From contig NZ_BPIK01000001.1 of NCBI RefSeq assembly GCF_026004075.1, positions 1,714,041-1,778,040 on the forward strand: a DNA stretch of 64,000 bases. Direction: 5' to 3'. This document shows positions 33,455-42,560 of the stretch, piece after piece. The position numbers and the translations under genes are program-made. This DNA is from Meiothermus sp. (GTDB lineage Bacteria > Deinococcota > Deinococci > Deinococcales > Thermaceae). Every line of letters starts with the position of its first letter. The first letter of the stretch is position 1. The notes beneath the pieces are model-generated. The model did no database searches, was not told where the DNA came from, and saw only the letters and a program-made list of their open reading frames with translations.

Positions 33455-34146
33455 AGCGCATCCGCTTTGGTTGCTTGAAGGGCCTCGACCCGAGCGCGTA
33501 AGCGTCGGGCTCGCTCCACAAGCGGCTCGGCCTGGCCGGCAAGCTGGGCCTGAAACTCCAGCGCTACCACCTTGCCGGGGGTAAAGGCCCGCCCGTCGGG
33601 GTTGGGGAACAGGCTATTCAGCAGGTCGAAGTCTTCGTCGGAGCGCCAGTCGGCCTCTTTCTTGAGGCGATCCAGGTAGCCCCACTGGAAGCGCTCCTCG
33701 CTGAGCTGCCCTGTAATAAAGCGCTCGAGCAGATCCAGGTAGGCCTGAAGCCCCACCACCGCGGGGTTGCGCACGTGCTTGCCGATATGAACCGGCAGGT
33801 GCTGCAGCAGCAAAGGCTCTAGCTGCTCGGGGTTGATCTTCCAGTTGTCGAGGTCGAAGAGGGGCCGGGCCTGACGAAAAAGGATGAACTGCGGGCTCTG
33901 GTGCTGGATGCCGGTGCGGGCTTCGACATGGTTCGAGGCCGGGCGGTCTTCGGGAATGCGGATGATACCGATGGCCACGTCGGGGCGGGGCTCGAGGTAC
34001 TTCTGCACGTACTGCATGGCCTCGAGGGTCTTGTCGCTGGTGCTGGCCTTGAAGATGGCCGTCAGCTCGAAGCGTTCTAAAAAAGTATCTACATCCTCGG
34101 GTGTTCGGAGGGGAAAAACCCGTTCACGCAGGCTCATGGGTTTCAT
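33451..34146 (-). CDS. BrxC/YtxJ-like thioredoxin-fold protein lacking the active cysteine, with C-terminal extension
   Basis: About 231 residues. The first about 105 look like the bacilliredoxin BrxC (YtxJ) family: FKASTSDKTLEAMQYVQ, then RPASNHVEARTGIQHQSPQFILFRQ and DNWKINPEQL. In BrxC a TRCPIS-type motif carries the reactive Cys; here the matching residue (about 38) is Asp and no Cys occurs in that domain. A helical C-terminal half (about 106-231) is not recognised. BrxC proteins remove bacillithiol from proteins, so this copy may have lost that chemistry. Stop overlaps the aldolase gene by 4 bases. ATG at 34137 is an alternative. Confidence 0.65.
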   Translation of the reverse strand: MKPMSLRERVFPLRTPEDVDTFLERFELTAIFKASTSDKTLEAMQYVQKYLEPRPDVAIGIIRIPEDRPASNHVEARTGIQHQSPQFILFRQARPLFDLDNWKINPEQLEPLLLQHLPVHIGKHVRNPAVVGLQAYLDLLERFITGQLSEERFQWGYLDRLKKEADWRSDEDFDLLNSLFPNPDGRAFTPGKVVALEFQAQLAGQAEPLVERARRLRARVEALQATKADAL

Positions 34147-34288
34147 ACTAGCTGCTACAGGGCGGGCAATCCGTGGGGTATGCCCCGGTTTTGGCTCGTA
34201 AGGCGCGGCCACAACCCTCAGCCCCACGCTTCGCATTCGTCTTATGACCAATCATAAACTCATGCTTTGCGTTATCCTAAACTCTGGA

Positions 34289-35020
34289 ATGGATCGGCTA
34301 CCTCCACCCCGAACCTTGCCCATACTGCCCGCATTGCTGGCCTTGCTGCTGCTGGCGGGTGTGCTGACTGGAATCTATTTTGTGTTTCCTGGCCTTAAGG
34401 AACGCATTGATGGGGTCTATGGCTTGCTTTCCAGCGGCAATCAGCAGGCTATGCAGGCCTGGGTGGCCGGGCTGGGCTGGCTGGGCCCCCTGAGCATTAT
34501 CGGACTGATGATCGCCCAGACCCTGGTCTCGGTGGTGCCGATGGCCTTGGTCATGCTGGTCTCGGTGCTGGCCTTTGGGCCGGTATTCGGCGGCATTTTG
34601 GGTTGGGTCGGGGCCGTTATCGCGGCCATGGTGGGCTACGGCCTCGCCAGGCTGCTGGGCCCGGTGGTGGTGGATCGCTTCGTTAGCGAGGATATCCGGC
34701 GCAAAGTGGAGACCCAGGTCGAGCGCTACGGCCCCTGGGCCATCATCGCGTTGCGGCTGTCCTTCGTGGTGCCCACCGACAGCGTGAACTTCGTGGCCGG
34801 ACTGGTGCGCATGCACCCGCTTAAGTTCTTGCTGGCCACCGCAGTGGGGGCCCTGCCCGTAACGGTGGTTATTGCCTGGTTGGGCGCCGATTTCTCCCGG
34901 CTGGGGCCCTTTCTCCTGGTGGCCACCCTCGTGGGCCTGGTGGCCCTGGGGGGTTGGATTCTCTACGACCGTACTCGACTACAACGCAAAACCCAGCCCA
35001 GCGAGAGCGAATCAGCCTAG
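34289..35020 (+). CDS. TVP38/TMEM64-family membrane protein
   Basis: 243 residues, about six hydrophobic segments. The SNARE-associated/VTT core is present: VVPMALVMLVSVLAFGPVFG, GWVGAVIAAMVGYGLARLLG, and ALRLSFVVPTDSVNFVAGLVR before HPLKFLLATAVGALPVTVVIAW. The family is linked to lipid scrambling or transport, but its role in bacteria is unsettled. TAAACT lies 5 bases before this ATG. Overlaps the convergent sirtuin gene by 9 bases. Confidence 0.85.
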   Translation: MDRLPPPRTLPILPALLALLLLAGVLTGIYFVFPGLKERIDGVYGLLSSGNQQAMQAWVAGLGWLGPLSIIGLMIAQTLVSVVPMALVMLVSVLAFGPVFGGILGWVGAVIAAMVGYGLARLLGPVVVDRFVSEDIRRKVETQVERYGPWAIIALRLSFVVPTDSVNFVAGLVRMHPLKFLLATAVGALPVTVVIAWLGADFSRLGPFLLVATLVGLVALGGWILYDRTRLQRKTQPSESESA

Positions 35021-35743
35021 GTCTCCCACCAGGGCTTCCATGCCCTCCACCGCGCCCATCCGGAGGGAGCAGTCGGCCTGGCTCGAGAGGGGGGTGGGGT
35101 TGGGGTTGATCTCGATCAGATAGGCACCGCTCGAGTGCGCCAGCCGTCCCAGGCTGGCCGCAGGTTCAACCTCGGCGCTGGTTCCAATCACCAGGGCCAC
35201 CTCGGCTTCGGCAAAAGCCCACAAGGCCTGCTCAAAAGCACCTTCCGGTAGCAACTCCCCAAACCACACCACATCCGGGCGACCCCTGGCCTTGCAGCTC
35301 GGGCAGTAGGGCGGCGGCACGAAATGGGCCGGGTCAGGAAGCGGAAACCGCTCTCCGCAGCGCTCACAGCGGCCCCTGGCAATGTTGCCGTGCAGTTCGA
35401 CCAGGCGCTGGGAACCGGCCCGGCTGTGCAGGCTGTCCACGTTCTGGGTCACCAGTAGAAAGCCCTCCCCTATCCGCTGTTCCAGCAGGGCCAGCAAAGT
35501 GTGGGCCCGGTTGGGCTGGGCTTGCATGACGTTCTGGTAGCGCCAGGCATACCATTCCCAGACCTTCTGGGGGTCGCGGGCGTAGGCTGCAGGCGTAGCG
35601 TACTCTTCGATATCAAAATCCTTCCACAAACCCGCGGCATCGCGAAACGTAGGAATGCCGGAAGGTTGGGAAATGCCAGCTCCGGTGAGCACCGCCACCC
35701 GGCGGGCCTCCCACAGGCGCTTGCGAGCAGCTTCCAGGTTCAT
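35012..35743 (-). CDS. Sirtuin NAD-dependent protein deacylase (class III type)
   Basis: 243 residues. NAD-binding VLTGAGISQPSGIPTFRD, TQNVDSLH, catalytic His in VELHGNIARGRC, zinc site CERCGERF...CPSC, and VVWFGELLPEG. Residues WYAWRYQNV give the Tyr-x-x-Arg pair that selects acidic acyl groups in class III sirtuins (SIRT5, CobB), so desuccinylation or demalonylation is likely besides deacetylation. The ATG at 35743 follows TACACT by 6 bases. Divergent from nnr, 59 bases apart. Confidence 0.93.
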   Translation of the reverse strand: MNLEAARKRLWEARRVAVLTGAGISQPSGIPTFRDAAGLWKDFDIEEYATPAAYARDPQKVWEWYAWRYQNVMQAQPNRAHTLLALLEQRIGEGFLLVTQNVDSLHSRAGSQRLVELHGNIARGRCERCGERFPLPDPAHFVPPPYCPSCKARGRPDVVWFGELLPEGAFEQALWAFAEAEVALVIGTSAEVEPAASLGRLAHSSGAYLIEINPNPTPLSSQADCSLRMGAVEGMEALVGDLG

Positions 35744-35749
35744 GCTCAC

Positions 35750-35755
35750 AGTGTA
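35750..35755 (-). promoter_or_regulatory. -10-like TACACT of the sirtuin gene
   Basis: TACACT on the minus strand, 6 bases before the ATG at 35743; it abuts the alternative GTG at 35749 and so supports the shorter protein. Confidence 0.5.
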
Positions 35756-35802
35756 CGAGAAGGAAGGGACTCCGTAGAATACGGACAGCCTGCACGGGAA
35801 CC

Positions 35803-37275
35803 ATGCGACTCTACACTGCCCAAGCCATGCGCGAGGCCGACCGGAAGGCCACCGAGCTGGGCTATCCCAGCCTGCTCTTAATGGATACGGCCGGAAGGCG
35901 CTCGGCCAAACGTTTATTGCAGTATTTTGGGGGCCGCAAAGCTGTGGTGCTGTGCGGCAAGGGCAACAACGGGGGGGACGGGCTGGTAGCGGCCCGCTGG
36001 CTCAAGGTCTGGGGCGCAGAGGTCGAGGTTTTCGCCGCCGAGGGCCAGGCCGGCGATGCGGCCCTGGCAAGGCAGGCCTTGCAGGCCCACGGCATAGCCA
36101 TCCGGCCCCTGGAGGAGTGGCAGCCCGAGCGCAACACGGTAATCCTGGATGCCCTGTTTGGCACGGGGCTGCGTGGCCCACTGGAAGGGCCGTATGCCCG
36201 GCTGGTCGAGCAGATCAACACTTCTGGGCTGCCGGTGGTGGCCATTGACCTTCCCTCAGGTCTACCCTATTCGCCCCATGTTCAGGCCAGCCTGACCGTG
36301 GCGCTGGCAGGGCTCAAAAACGAGCATCTGTTCTACCCACACCGCGCCGCCTGTGGGCGCATCCTGATAGATAACCTCGGGATGCCGCCAGAAGCCCTGA
36401 GGAATGAAGCGCTGCCGGAGCTCTTGCACAGAGCGCAGATGCAGAAGCTCCTTCCCAAACGAGCGGGCAATGCGCACAAGGGCTCGGTGGGGCGGGTACT
36501 GGTGGTGGGGGGCTACCTTAGCTATACCGGTGCGCCCAGCCTGGCGGCCCTGGGGGCCTACCGAACCGGTGCCGGACTGGTCACCATGGCCTATCCCGCC
36601 GACTGCGCGGTGCAACCACCCCTGGAGGCTGTGCGCCTCCCGTTGTTGGAGTGGAACACCGCCAACCTTCAGAGGGGCCGGGCAGAGGCGGTGGCAGTCG
36701 GGATGGGTGCGGGCGACGGAGGGGTACAGGCGGCCCTGGCCGCGCTGGGTCTAAAGCGCCCCACTGTACTGGACGCCGACGCCCTGTACGAGCGAGCTTT
36801 GCAAGCCTACAGCGAAGCAGCACTCCCCACCGTGATAACCCCCCACCCAGGGGAGGCCAGCCGCTTGCTGGGGCTGCCCAGCGAACAGGTGGCCCGCTTC
36901 CCCCTCGAGGCCGCCCAAACCCTAGCCAAGCGCTATCCGGGGCTGGTGGTGGCGCTGAAGGGTGGCCCCACCGTGCTGGCCTGGCAACCCCAGGGGGGCC
37001 CCACTTCAACGCCACAACTCGCGGTCAATAGCACCGGCAACCCCCATATGGCCACTGGAGGGATGGGCGATGTGCTCTCGGGGGTGATAGCTGCCCTGCT
37101 GGCCGCGGGCCTCTCGCCCTGGGAGGCCGCCCGGCTGGGGGTGTACCTGCATGGGCTGGCCGGCGACCTGGCGGGCAAACCGGGTCTGCTGGCCCACGAG
37201 GTCGCCGAGGCGCTGCCGGTAGCCATCGAGCAGCTACAAGCGGGTGGTATCAGAGATTTCTGGGAGCCCGAATAG
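35803..37275 (+). CDS. nnr: Bifunctional NAD(P)H-hydrate epimerase / ADP-dependent dehydratase
   Basis: 490 residues, two fused enzymes that repair hydrated NAD(P)H. Epimerase part (1-210): LYTAQAMREADRKA, VLCGKGNNGGDGLVAARWL and VAIDLPSGLP. Dehydratase part (about 215-490): HKGSVGRVLVVGGYLSYTGAP, VITPHPGEASRLL, ALKGGPTVLA, and NPHMATGGMGDVLSGVIAALLAAG. Length matches the fused family. A TAGAAT box at 35775-35780 lies 22 bases upstream of the ATG, next to the sirtuin promoter. Stop overlaps the convergent membrane-protein gene by 26 bases. Confidence 0.94.
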   Translation: MRLYTAQAMREADRKATELGYPSLLLMDTAGRRSAKRLLQYFGGRKAVVLCGKGNNGGDGLVAARWLKVWGAEVEVFAAEGQAGDAALARQALQAHGIAIRPLEEWQPERNTVILDALFGTGLRGPLEGPYARLVEQINTSGLPVVAIDLPSGLPYSPHVQASLTVALAGLKNEHLFYPHRAACGRILIDNLGMPPEALRNEALPELLHRAQMQKLLPKRAGNAHKGSVGRVLVVGGYLSYTGAPSLAALGAYRTGAGLVTMAYPADCAVQPPLEAVRLPLLEWNTANLQRGRAEAVAVGMGAGDGGVQAALAALGLKRPTVLDADALYERALQAYSEAALPTVITPHPGEASRLLGLPSEQVARFPLEAAQTLAKRYPGLVVALKGGPTVLAWQPQGGPTSTPQLAVNSTGNPHMATGGMGDVLSGVIAALLAAGLSPWEAARLGVYLHGLAGDLAGKPGLLAHEVAEALPVAIEQLQAGGIRDFWEPE

Positions 37276-37960
37276 TCCCCAACAGCAGCACGCTCATGGA
37301 GGCCATCCATAAAACATCGTAGGCCACGATGGACCACTGGGCCGGCGGTACACCGCCCAATACGTAGACCACTCGAGCCAGACTGCCCAGCACCAGCGCC
37401 CATACCACTTCTTGTAGGTATCGTCCGATACGGCCTCCAGCCAGCACCGGGGTTTGCTGGGCAAAAAGTAGGGTCAGGTAAAAGGCCACCACTGCATAAA
37501 TCAGCTCGACCAGACTCAGGGGGCGGATCAGGGTAGTAAGGGCCGAGAGCAAGACCCCGCCCAGTCCGGCCAGCAGGGCCAGGCGCAGGGCAAATCCGAG
37601 GGGGTACAAGCCCTGGCGCTCCATGCGGAAAGGAAGCAAGCTGCCCATCAGCAGCAAGAGGGTCACACCCACCAGATAAATGCCCTCTCGTATGGCCCGG
37701 GTGTCCAGGCCAGTGGCTTCGTTGTAGGTAAACAGCAGGTCGCCGATGCCCAAAAACACCAAGCCTGTCGCCAGGCCAGACAGGGCTACCCGCAAAATGA
37801 CCGGCGAGAGGGCAGCAACCCGCCACAGCGCATAAGCCCCCACAAAGTTGGATAGGCTTACGGCCAGATTGCGGGCATAGGAGTCGCCCAGCAGGCCCAG
37901 CAACCAGACCAGCCACAAAATTCCCAGCAAACCGTAAGCCCTCATGGACTTAGCCATCAT
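37250..37960 (-). CDS. Seven-helix membrane protein, unknown function
   Basis: About 236 residues with seven or so hydrophobic segments and short loops; only a central loop (YNEATGLDTRAIREG, RMERQG) is polar. The layout recalls the 7TM sensor modules fused to signalling domains, but no such domain follows. Start is taken at the first of two adjacent ATG codons (37960/37957), with AAAGGCG a few bases upstream. The frame continues upstream to 38074 inside the next gene, which is a shadow. Follows the duplicated-domain gene at 38005 on the same strand. Confidence 0.7.
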   Translation of the reverse strand: MMAKSMRAYGLLGILWLVWLLGLLGDSYARNLAVSLSNFVGAYALWRVAALSPVILRVALSGLATGLVFLGIGDLLFTYNEATGLDTRAIREGIYLVGVTLLLLMGSLLPFRMERQGLYPLGFALRLALLAGLGGVLLSALTTLIRPLSLVELIYAVVAFYLTLLFAQQTPVLAGGRIGRYLQEVVWALVLGSLARVVYVLGGVPPAQWSIVAYDVLWMASMSVLLLGTIRAPRNL

Positions 37961-38004
37961 ACGCCTTTTGTGTCGAGGGCGTGTCAAGCGCAGGGGAAGC
38001 GCTG

Positions 38005-38850
38005 CTACAGTGTTGGACGTAGCAAGCGGTCGAAGAGGGTGGCGGCATTGGGCTCGAGGCTTTCGGTCAGCCACTGTCGGAGGGCTTTCTCCAGAGCAGT
38101 TGGGTCGTCGGTGGTGTAAATTTCGCGCAGTCGCTCGAGGGCCGAAGAAGCACCGCGCCCCATGTATTCTTTGAGCACCTCTTGCACCGCGCTCCAGACC
38201 ACGCTAAGGCGGCTACTCCGCTGGGCCTGGTCTTCTTGTTGGGCTTGCTCGAGCAGGTCGGCCGGGGCCTGGCCCGGCGCCTGCACCAGGTGTAGGTAGC
38301 CCTCGTGAAACTCCGGCGGCAACGCTTCGTCAAAGAGGCAGTTTCCACGGAAAAAAAACCAGGCCCGCCCTACCAAACCATCCTCGAGCACCAGCGCGCC
38401 GGTAAACTGCTCTTGCGAAAGTTGATCCATCAGATCTGCAGCCACCACATTGCTGGCAGCCGCCCAGGTTGCCCGCAACGATCCCTGGGTGAGGGCCACC
38501 AGAGGGGGCAGGTCGTCGGGTTGAAGGCGGTAGAGCGAGAGTGTGGCCAGGCCCATCTCGCGCCGTAAGGCCCTGTAGGCCACAGTGCCAGCCAGGTGGC
38601 CGTAGGTCGTCTGTCGCCAGGCCCCTAGGAGCCGCCCCCGGTAAAAGGCCAGCCATCCCCGCTCCTCACCCGAAAAGCGTGCCAAAGCATAGCCGCAGAA
38701 ACCCTCCCCGCGCAATCGCTCGATCAAGTCGGGGGTAAGTAAACTGCCCTGCACGCTTTCAGCCACGGGGTCGCGCCGGGGCAAGGCTGCCAGCAGATAC
38801 CCCATGAGTGAGGGCGAGATATGCTCGAGCAAACCCTGATTCTCATCCAC
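38005..38850 (-). CDS. Unknown protein with two tandem DUF4388-like units
   Basis: 281 residues. Two stretches align with each other: about 41-78 (DLIERLRGEGFCGYALARF then GWLAFYRGRLLGAW) and 139-175 (DLMDQLSQEQFTGALVLED then AWFFFRGNCLFDEA). The pattern L-x3-F-x-G-x-L followed by aromatic-FxRG resembles DUF4388/PATAN units, which are found in signalling and motility proteins. The C-terminal about 80 residues are helical and charged. GTG start with GAGGGGCG upstream. Function not known; no secretion signal. Confidence 0.65.
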   Translation of the reverse strand: MDENQGLLEHISPSLMGYLLAALPRRDPVAESVQGSLLTPDLIERLRGEGFCGYALARFSGEERGWLAFYRGRLLGAWRQTTYGHLAGTVAYRALRREMGLATLSLYRLQPDDLPPLVALTQGSLRATWAAASNVVAADLMDQLSQEQFTGALVLEDGLVGRAWFFFRGNCLFDEALPPEFHEGYLHLVQAPGQAPADLLEQAQQEDQAQRSSRLSVVWSAVQEVLKEYMGRGASSALERLREIYTTDDPTALEKALRQWLTESLEPNAATLFDRLLRPTL

Positions 38851-38998
38851 GGCGCCCCTCGCTCAAAAGGCTGATTTGATATAAACCCCGCGACCCCCAG
38901 ATCGGTGTAGCGTCGAGTAAGCGGGCATAGCGCAACCAGCGATTACAGAAGGTGACGGCATCGCGCCATCCGTTCAAAAAGCCGTGCTGCGTGTTCAC
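38843..38998 (-). CDS. Possible 51-codon small ORF upstream of the duplicated-domain gene
   Basis: Starts GTG at 38998 and stops in the overlap with the next gene's start. The protein is Trp/Arg/Leu-rich (NGWRDAVTFCNRWLRYARLL) and matches nothing I know. It could be a leader peptide, a relic of a longer gene, or chance; the downstream gene has its own ribosome site within it. Kept at low confidence. Confidence 0.25.
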   Translation of the reverse strand: MNTQHGFLNGWRDAVTFCNRWLRYARLLDATPIWGSRGLYQISLLSEGRRG

Positions 38999-39228
38999 CG
39001 TTGACCCAGAGCTTTCCTACCGCGCATATGACCGCGGCATAAGACGCAAACCGCCCAAAGACAGCAGATGTCATCCGTCACAGGCTTGTAGTATAGCCTG
39101 ATTTGTCTGAGGCTGAAGCGGAATAAGCTACGCCGCCCATGCCGGCCGATCTCGGTGCCGGATGGACTCTACCTTAGCTTGGTGTGAGGGTATGATGGCA
39201 AAGACCGCCGCCCTCGAGCGGTAGCGCT
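38999..39228. other. Intergenic region before thrB
   Basis: 230 bases without a convincing ORF. TATGAT at 39190-39195 is a possible -10 box for thrB about 33 bases upstream of its ATG. No repeat was seen. Confidence 0.4.
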
Positions 39229-40131
39229 ATGTCTGACCAAACTGTATACGTTCAAGTTCCGGCCACCCTGGCCAACCTGGGTTCTGGCTTCGATGCACTG
39301 GGGGTTGCGCTTGATCTGTACCTCGAGGTTCAGGCCACCCCGGCCCACACCGACGAGCTGCACTACACCGGCCAGGGGCAGGTGCCCAACACTCCCGACA
39401 ATCTCATTCATCAAGGCTACCGCGCTGCCTGGCAGTCCCTGGGCGAACCTGACCCGCCGCCCCTGGCGGTCTGGGCCCATAATCCGATTCCCCTGGCCCG
39501 GGGCATGGGCAGCAGCTCAGCAGCCCTGGTAGCGGGTGCAGCCCTGGCCGATGCCTTTTCGGGGGGGCGGCTTGGGCTGGACGGCATCTTTCGGGTAACT
39601 GCTGGTCTGGAAGGCCACCCCGACAACGTGGCCCCAGCGGTATATGGCGGTTTTGTGGCCGCGCTGGCCGACCCCCCCCTGGCCCTGCCCATGCCCTCGC
39701 CCAAGGGGCTGCGCTTTGTGCTGGGTGTTCCGCCCTACGAGGTGCCGACGCCGCTAGCCAGGGCCGCTCTGCCTAAAACCATTCCCTACGCTGATGCCAT
39801 CTATAACCTGGCCCGCAGTGCGCTCTGGCCTGCGGCCCTCCACACGGGGCGCTTGGATGCCTTGCGGGAAGCCGCCAAAGACCGCCTGCACCAGCCCTAC
39901 CGCGCCCATCTGATGCCGGGCCTCGAGGCCGCCCTCGAGCGGGTCTATGCCGCGGGGGCTCTGGCCGCTTTCGTAGGCGGCGCAGGGCCTACCCTGGCCG
40001 CCCTGAGCGACGCTCAGCATATCGAGGCCGTTCGGCAGGCCATGCAAGACTATGTGGGGCAGGGCTTCACGCTGGTACTCGGCCTGGGAGAGGGGCTGCG
40101 ATGGAAGGTAGCTTCGATACCATCCCACTAA
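39229..40131 (+). CDS. thrB: Homoserine kinase
   Basis: 300 residues, GHMP kinase. N-terminal VQVPATLANLGSGFDALGVAL, ATP motif PLARGMGSSSAALVAGAAL near residue 90, then GHPDNVAPAVYGGFV and the C-terminal GGAGPTLAAL. It phosphorylates homoserine on the threonine pathway. No other threonine gene is near. The next gene begins 31 bases before its stop, so the two are coupled. Confidence 0.93.
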   Translation: MSDQTVYVQVPATLANLGSGFDALGVALDLYLEVQATPAHTDELHYTGQGQVPNTPDNLIHQGYRAAWQSLGEPDPPPLAVWAHNPIPLARGMGSSSAALVAGAALADAFSGGRLGLDGIFRVTAGLEGHPDNVAPAVYGGFVAALADPPLALPMPSPKGLRFVLGVPPYEVPTPLARAALPKTIPYADAIYNLARSALWPAALHTGRLDALREAAKDRLHQPYRAHLMPGLEAALERVYAAGALAAFVGGAGPTLAALSDAQHIEAVRQAMQDYVGQGFTLVLGLGEGLRWKVASIPSH

Positions 40132-40850
40132 GCGACGTGCTGCAGATGATCCACGCCAGCCGTGGAACGGGTATTTTGCAGCTTAAAACCCATCAACTTC
40201 CCTTAAAGCTACAGTTCATGCTGGGTGAGGTGGTCGGTGGGAGTATCCTGGACTGGGAGGGCCTCGAGGCCATCGTCACTTTTCCACTCCATCCCGAACA
40301 GGGTCATTTCAGGTTCGACGCAGGTCGGGTTCAAGGAACCCCGCTTATGCCGTTTAAGGTTTTTGTGGGGGAGTGGGCCCGCATGAACGACCAGTGGGCC
40401 CGCTTCCGCAGCGTGCTGGACTCCCCCAGCCGGGTGCTGGAAACACCCAGGGCGGTAGAGCCCTACGCCGTTTTTGTGGGGGGCAAGAGCATCCGGGCCG
40501 CCGCCAAAAGCTGGGGGGTTCCGCTGATCATTGCCGCCGAACGGGCCTGGCGGGGGTTACGAGAGGGCGACCTCACCAAGCTGCGCAAGTATGCCTGGTT
40601 CGCGCTGCGCATCCGCCACCCTTCGGCCCGGCGCACCCAGGCCGGCATACGCGACCCCAGCGACATAACGGTACTGCTCGACGGAAACCGCAATCTGGGC
40701 GAGCTCATTCAGGCCGGCCTACCCATTGCCAAGGTTCGGGCCTACCTGCTCGAGCGTATCGTCAGCGGGGAACTCGAGGTTCCAGGTAGAGGCTGGATAC
40801 TGCGCGACCTGCTCTGGGAGATCGAGGCTGAACAAACCGCCCCCAAGTAG
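40101..40850 (+). CDS. DUF4388-domain protein
   Basis: 249 residues. The first about 90 are a DUF4388 (PATAN) unit: MEGSFDTIPLSDVLQMIHASRGTGIL... then LKLQFMLGEVVGGSILDWEGLEAI. This domain is found with two-component and motility regulators. The C-terminal about 140 residues (RRTQAGIRDPSDITVLLDGNRNLGELIQ...) look like a helical or winged-helix unit, not identified. Overlaps thrB by 31 bases, so expression is coupled to it, though no functional link is evident. Confidence 0.8.
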   Translation: MEGSFDTIPLSDVLQMIHASRGTGILQLKTHQLPLKLQFMLGEVVGGSILDWEGLEAIVTFPLHPEQGHFRFDAGRVQGTPLMPFKVFVGEWARMNDQWARFRSVLDSPSRVLETPRAVEPYAVFVGGKSIRAAAKSWGVPLIIAAERAWRGLREGDLTKLRKYAWFALRIRHPSARRTQAGIRDPSDITVLLDGNRNLGELIQAGLPIAKVRAYLLERIVSGELEVPGRGWILRDLLWEIEAEQTAPK

Positions 40851-40856
40851 CGCGCG

Positions 40857-42500
40857 TTAAACCCCAGCCCTGCGAAAAGCCTCGCTAACCAGGGCCTTGG
40901 CCTCCTCCACGACGCGCTCGAGGTGGGCCTCGCCCCGGAAGCTTTCGGCATAAATTTTGTACACGTCCTCGGTTCCGGAGGGCCGGGCCGCGAACCAGGC
41001 GTTCTCGGTCACCACCTTGAGGCCCCCGATGGGCTCGTTGTTGCCGGGGGCGCGGGTGAGCTTGGCCCGGATGGGCTCGCCGGCCAGCTCGGTAGCGGTC
41101 ACCAGCTCGGGCGAAAGGTTGGCCAGCACCTTTTTCTGGGCGCTGTTGGCCTCGGCATCGATGCGGGTATACACCGAAGCGCCAAAGCGGGCCTCGAGGT
41201 CGCGGTAGTGCTGGCTGGGCGACTGTCCGGTCTTGGCCAGAATCTCGGCGGCCAGCAGGCCCAGGATGATGCCGTCCTTGTCGGTGCTCCAGGCCGAGCC
41301 GTCCATGCGCACGAAGGAGGCCCCCGCGCTCTCCTCACCCCCAAAGCCCAGGCTTCCGCTCAAAAGCCCCTCCACGAAGTATTTGAAGCCCACCGGCACC
41401 TCCACCAGCCGGCGGCCCAGGCTCTGCACCACCCGGTCAATCATGCTGCTGCTGACCAGGGTCTTCCCCACCCCCATACCGGCGGGCCAGCCGGAGCGGT
41501 TTTGATAGAGGTAATGGATGCAAACCGCCAGGTAGTGGTTGGGGTTCATCAGGCCGTCCGGGGTCACGATGCCGTGCCGGTCGGCGTCGGGGTCGTTGCC
41601 AACGGCCACGTCGAACCTGTCCTTGAGGCCAATCAGAGAGGCCATGGCGTAGGGCGACGAGCAGTCCATGCGAATTTTGCCGTCTTTGTCCAGGGTCATG
41701 AAGGCAAAGCTGGGGTCAATGCGTTCGTTGACCACGGTCAGGTGGAGGCCGTAGTGCTCGGCGATGCGCTGCCAGACCCGTAGCGAGGAACCGCCCAGCG
41801 GGTCTACCCCAATCCGGACACCCGTGGCCTTGATGGCGGCCATGTCCACAACGCTTTCCAACTGGCGCACATAGGGCGTGACAAAATCGAAGTCCCGAAC
41901 CGCCTCCAGGGCCCGGCGGAGCGGCCAGCGTTTTACTTCGGTGAGGCCGTCGCGCAAAATCTGGTTGGCCCGTTCCTGTATCGCCCGGGTCACGCCGGTA
42001 TCGGCGGGGCCGCCGTTGGGGGGGTTGTATTTGAAGCCGCCGTCCTGGGGAGGGTTGTGGCTGGGGGTGATCACGATGCCGTCGGCCAGGCCGCTGCTCC
42101 GATTGCGGTTGTGCTCGAGGATGGCGTGCGAGACCAGGGGGGTTGGGGTATAGCCCCGCCCTTCCTCGACCCTCACCTCCACCCCGTTGGCCGCCAGCAC
42201 CTCCACCGCGGTGATCCAGGCCGCCTCGGAAAGCGCGTGGGTATCCATGCCCATAAAGAGCGGCCCGGTAATGCCGTGCTCGGCCCGGTACTCCGCTACT
42301 GCCTGGGCGATGGCCAGGATGTGGGCCTCGTTGAAGGTGCCGGCCAGGGAGGTGCCCCGGTGGCCGCTGGTGCCAAAGGCCACCTGCTGGGCCGGGTTGT
42401 GGGGGTCGGGCTTTATGGCATAGTAGCTGCTCACCAGCCGGGGAATGTTGACCAGAAAACTGTGGGGCGCGGGCTGGCCGGCCAGGGGGTGTAGGCTCAT
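40857..42500 (-). CDS. pgm: Phosphoglucomutase, alpha-D-glucose phosphate-specific
   Basis: 547 residues, four-domain phosphohexomutase. Early substrate motif [12 protein letters not shown] near residue 42, phosphoserine loop [15 protein letters not shown] near 140, metal site [14 protein letters not shown] near 290, sugar-specificity loop [11 protein letters not shown] near 380 and the C-terminal phosphate loop [16 protein letters not shown] near 515. It interconverts glucose-1-phosphate and glucose-6-phosphate and could feed glucose-1-phosphate to rfbA. AAGGAGG precedes the ATG. Confidence 0.95.
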   Translation of the reverse strand: MSLHPLAGQPAPHSFLVNIPRLVSSYYAIKPDPHNPAQQVAFGTSGHRGTSLAGTFNEAHILAIAQAVAEYRAEHGITGPLFMGMDTHALSEAAWITAVEVLAANGVEVRVEEGRGYTPTPLVSHAILEHNRNRSSGLADGIVITPSHNPPQDGGFKYNPPNGGPADTGVTRAIQERANQILRDGLTEVKRWPLRRALEAVRDFDFVTPYVRQLESVVDMAAIKATGVRIGVDPLGGSSLRVWQRIAEHYGLHLTVVNERIDPSFAFMTLDKDGKIRMDCSSPYAMASLIGLKDRFDVAVGNDPDADRHGIVTPDGLMNPNHYLAVCIHYLYQNRSGWPAGMGVGKTLVSSSMIDRVVQSLGRRLVEVPVGFKYFVEGLLSGSLGFGGEESAGASFVRMDGSAWSTDKDGIILGLLAAEILAKTGQSPSQHYRDLEARFGASVYTRIDAEANSAQKKVLANLSPELVTATELAGEPIRAKLTRAPGNNEPIGGLKVVTENAWFAARPSGTEDVYKIYAESFRGEAHLERVVEEAKALVSEAFRRAGV

Positions 42501-42560
42501 AACGCCTCCTTCTGCCAGGAGTCTACGCGTTGGTGGGGTTGGTTTGTCAATGCGAAACGC

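Noticed and set aside
40923-41783. 286-codon plus-strand frame opposite pgm
   Set aside because: Antisense shadow; pgm is certain and the frame shows no family motif.
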